Source of the DNA: an uncultured Anaeroplasma sp. | Lineage (GTDB): Bacteria > Bacillota_I > Bacilli_A > Acholeplasmatales > Anaeroplasmataceae | Reading direction: 5' to 3' | DNA: 34,788 nucleotides | Assembly: GCA_934216145.1 (NCBI GenBank) | Contig: CAKQBG010000017.1 | Location: forward strand, 1-34,788 | Shown: one piece after another, positions 34,767 to 34,788 of the stretch | How the letters are laid out: each line of letters starts with the position of its first letter | How positions within the stretch are numbered: position 1 is the stretch's first letter | Translations under genes and position numbers: made by a program | Notes under the pieces: model-generated | Databases searched by the model: none | What the model saw: only the letters and a program-made list of their open reading frames with translations | Told to the model about the DNA's origin: nothing

Positions 34767-34788
34767 GTCTAGATTAATACTATTAATA

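Noticed and set aside
1..34788. CRISPR array, rRNA or tRNA genes
   Set aside because: No regularly spaced direct repeats and no rRNA or tRNA signatures were seen on either strand.

Overview
The window is strongly AT-rich, uses the standard bacterial code and has Gram-positive style signals: purine-rich AGGAGG/GGGTGAT ribosome sites, lipobox-type lipoproteins, a T-box leader ahead of serS, a PASTA-bearing penicillin-binding protein, a FeoB-associated Cys-rich peptide and an OmpR-type two-component system. This suggests a low-GC Bacillota, perhaps an uncultured gut Bacilli/Erysipelotrichia-like lineage. It makes a cell wall, so it is not a wall-less mollicute. The exact lineage is inference. 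Nearly all genes lie on the + strand.

Layout. (1) 117-8605 is a compact surface/signalling operon: an extracellular solute-binding lipoprotein, a BspA/InlB-type leucine-rich-repeat lipoprotein split by one in-frame TAA, and a GGDEF-TM-Cache-TM-degenerate GGDEF-EAL c-di-GMP protein. A strong hairpin terminator closes it. (2) 8720-9500 holds a decayed minus-strand Rpn-type PD-(D/E)XK nuclease/transposase. (3) 9705-12032 is a DinG/XPD-like Fe-S helicase with a Cas4-like nuclease domain at its N-terminus. (4) 12148-16791 is a metal block: a Zn/Cd/Pb-type P1B ATPase with an operator-like palindrome over its promoter, then a fused FeoA-FeoB iron transporter and its small Cys-rich partner. (5) 17047-18507 is an AGCS sodium:amino-acid symporter. 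(6) 18542-19777 is an orphan Rhs toxin tip carrying two TGA codons where Trp is expected, followed by an intact candidate immunity gene. (7) 20097-22935 holds an LCM-family methyltransferase and a class B PBP. (8) 23099-23738 has two small uncertain ORFs in opposite directions. (9) 23995-27951 is a PepSY-type lipoprotein, response regulator and histidine kinase, followed by a small membrane protein. (10) 27969-30916 is the T-box/serS unit and an RlmI-like rRNA methyltransferase. (11) 31014-34191 is an ABC exporter pair of MacB/FtsX type. (12) 34291-34713 is a small cytosolic protein with four 13-residue Asp-rich, Ca-loop-like repeats, followed by a palindrome related to the one at 16876.

Most single genes are recognisable housekeeping or transport functions. 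The parts that look least described are the SBP/LRR/c-di-GMP operon, the Rhs tip with its orphan immunity gene, the 13-residue repeat protein, and the two dispersed palindromes whose arms match the Shine-Dalgarno and anti-Shine-Dalgarno sequences.
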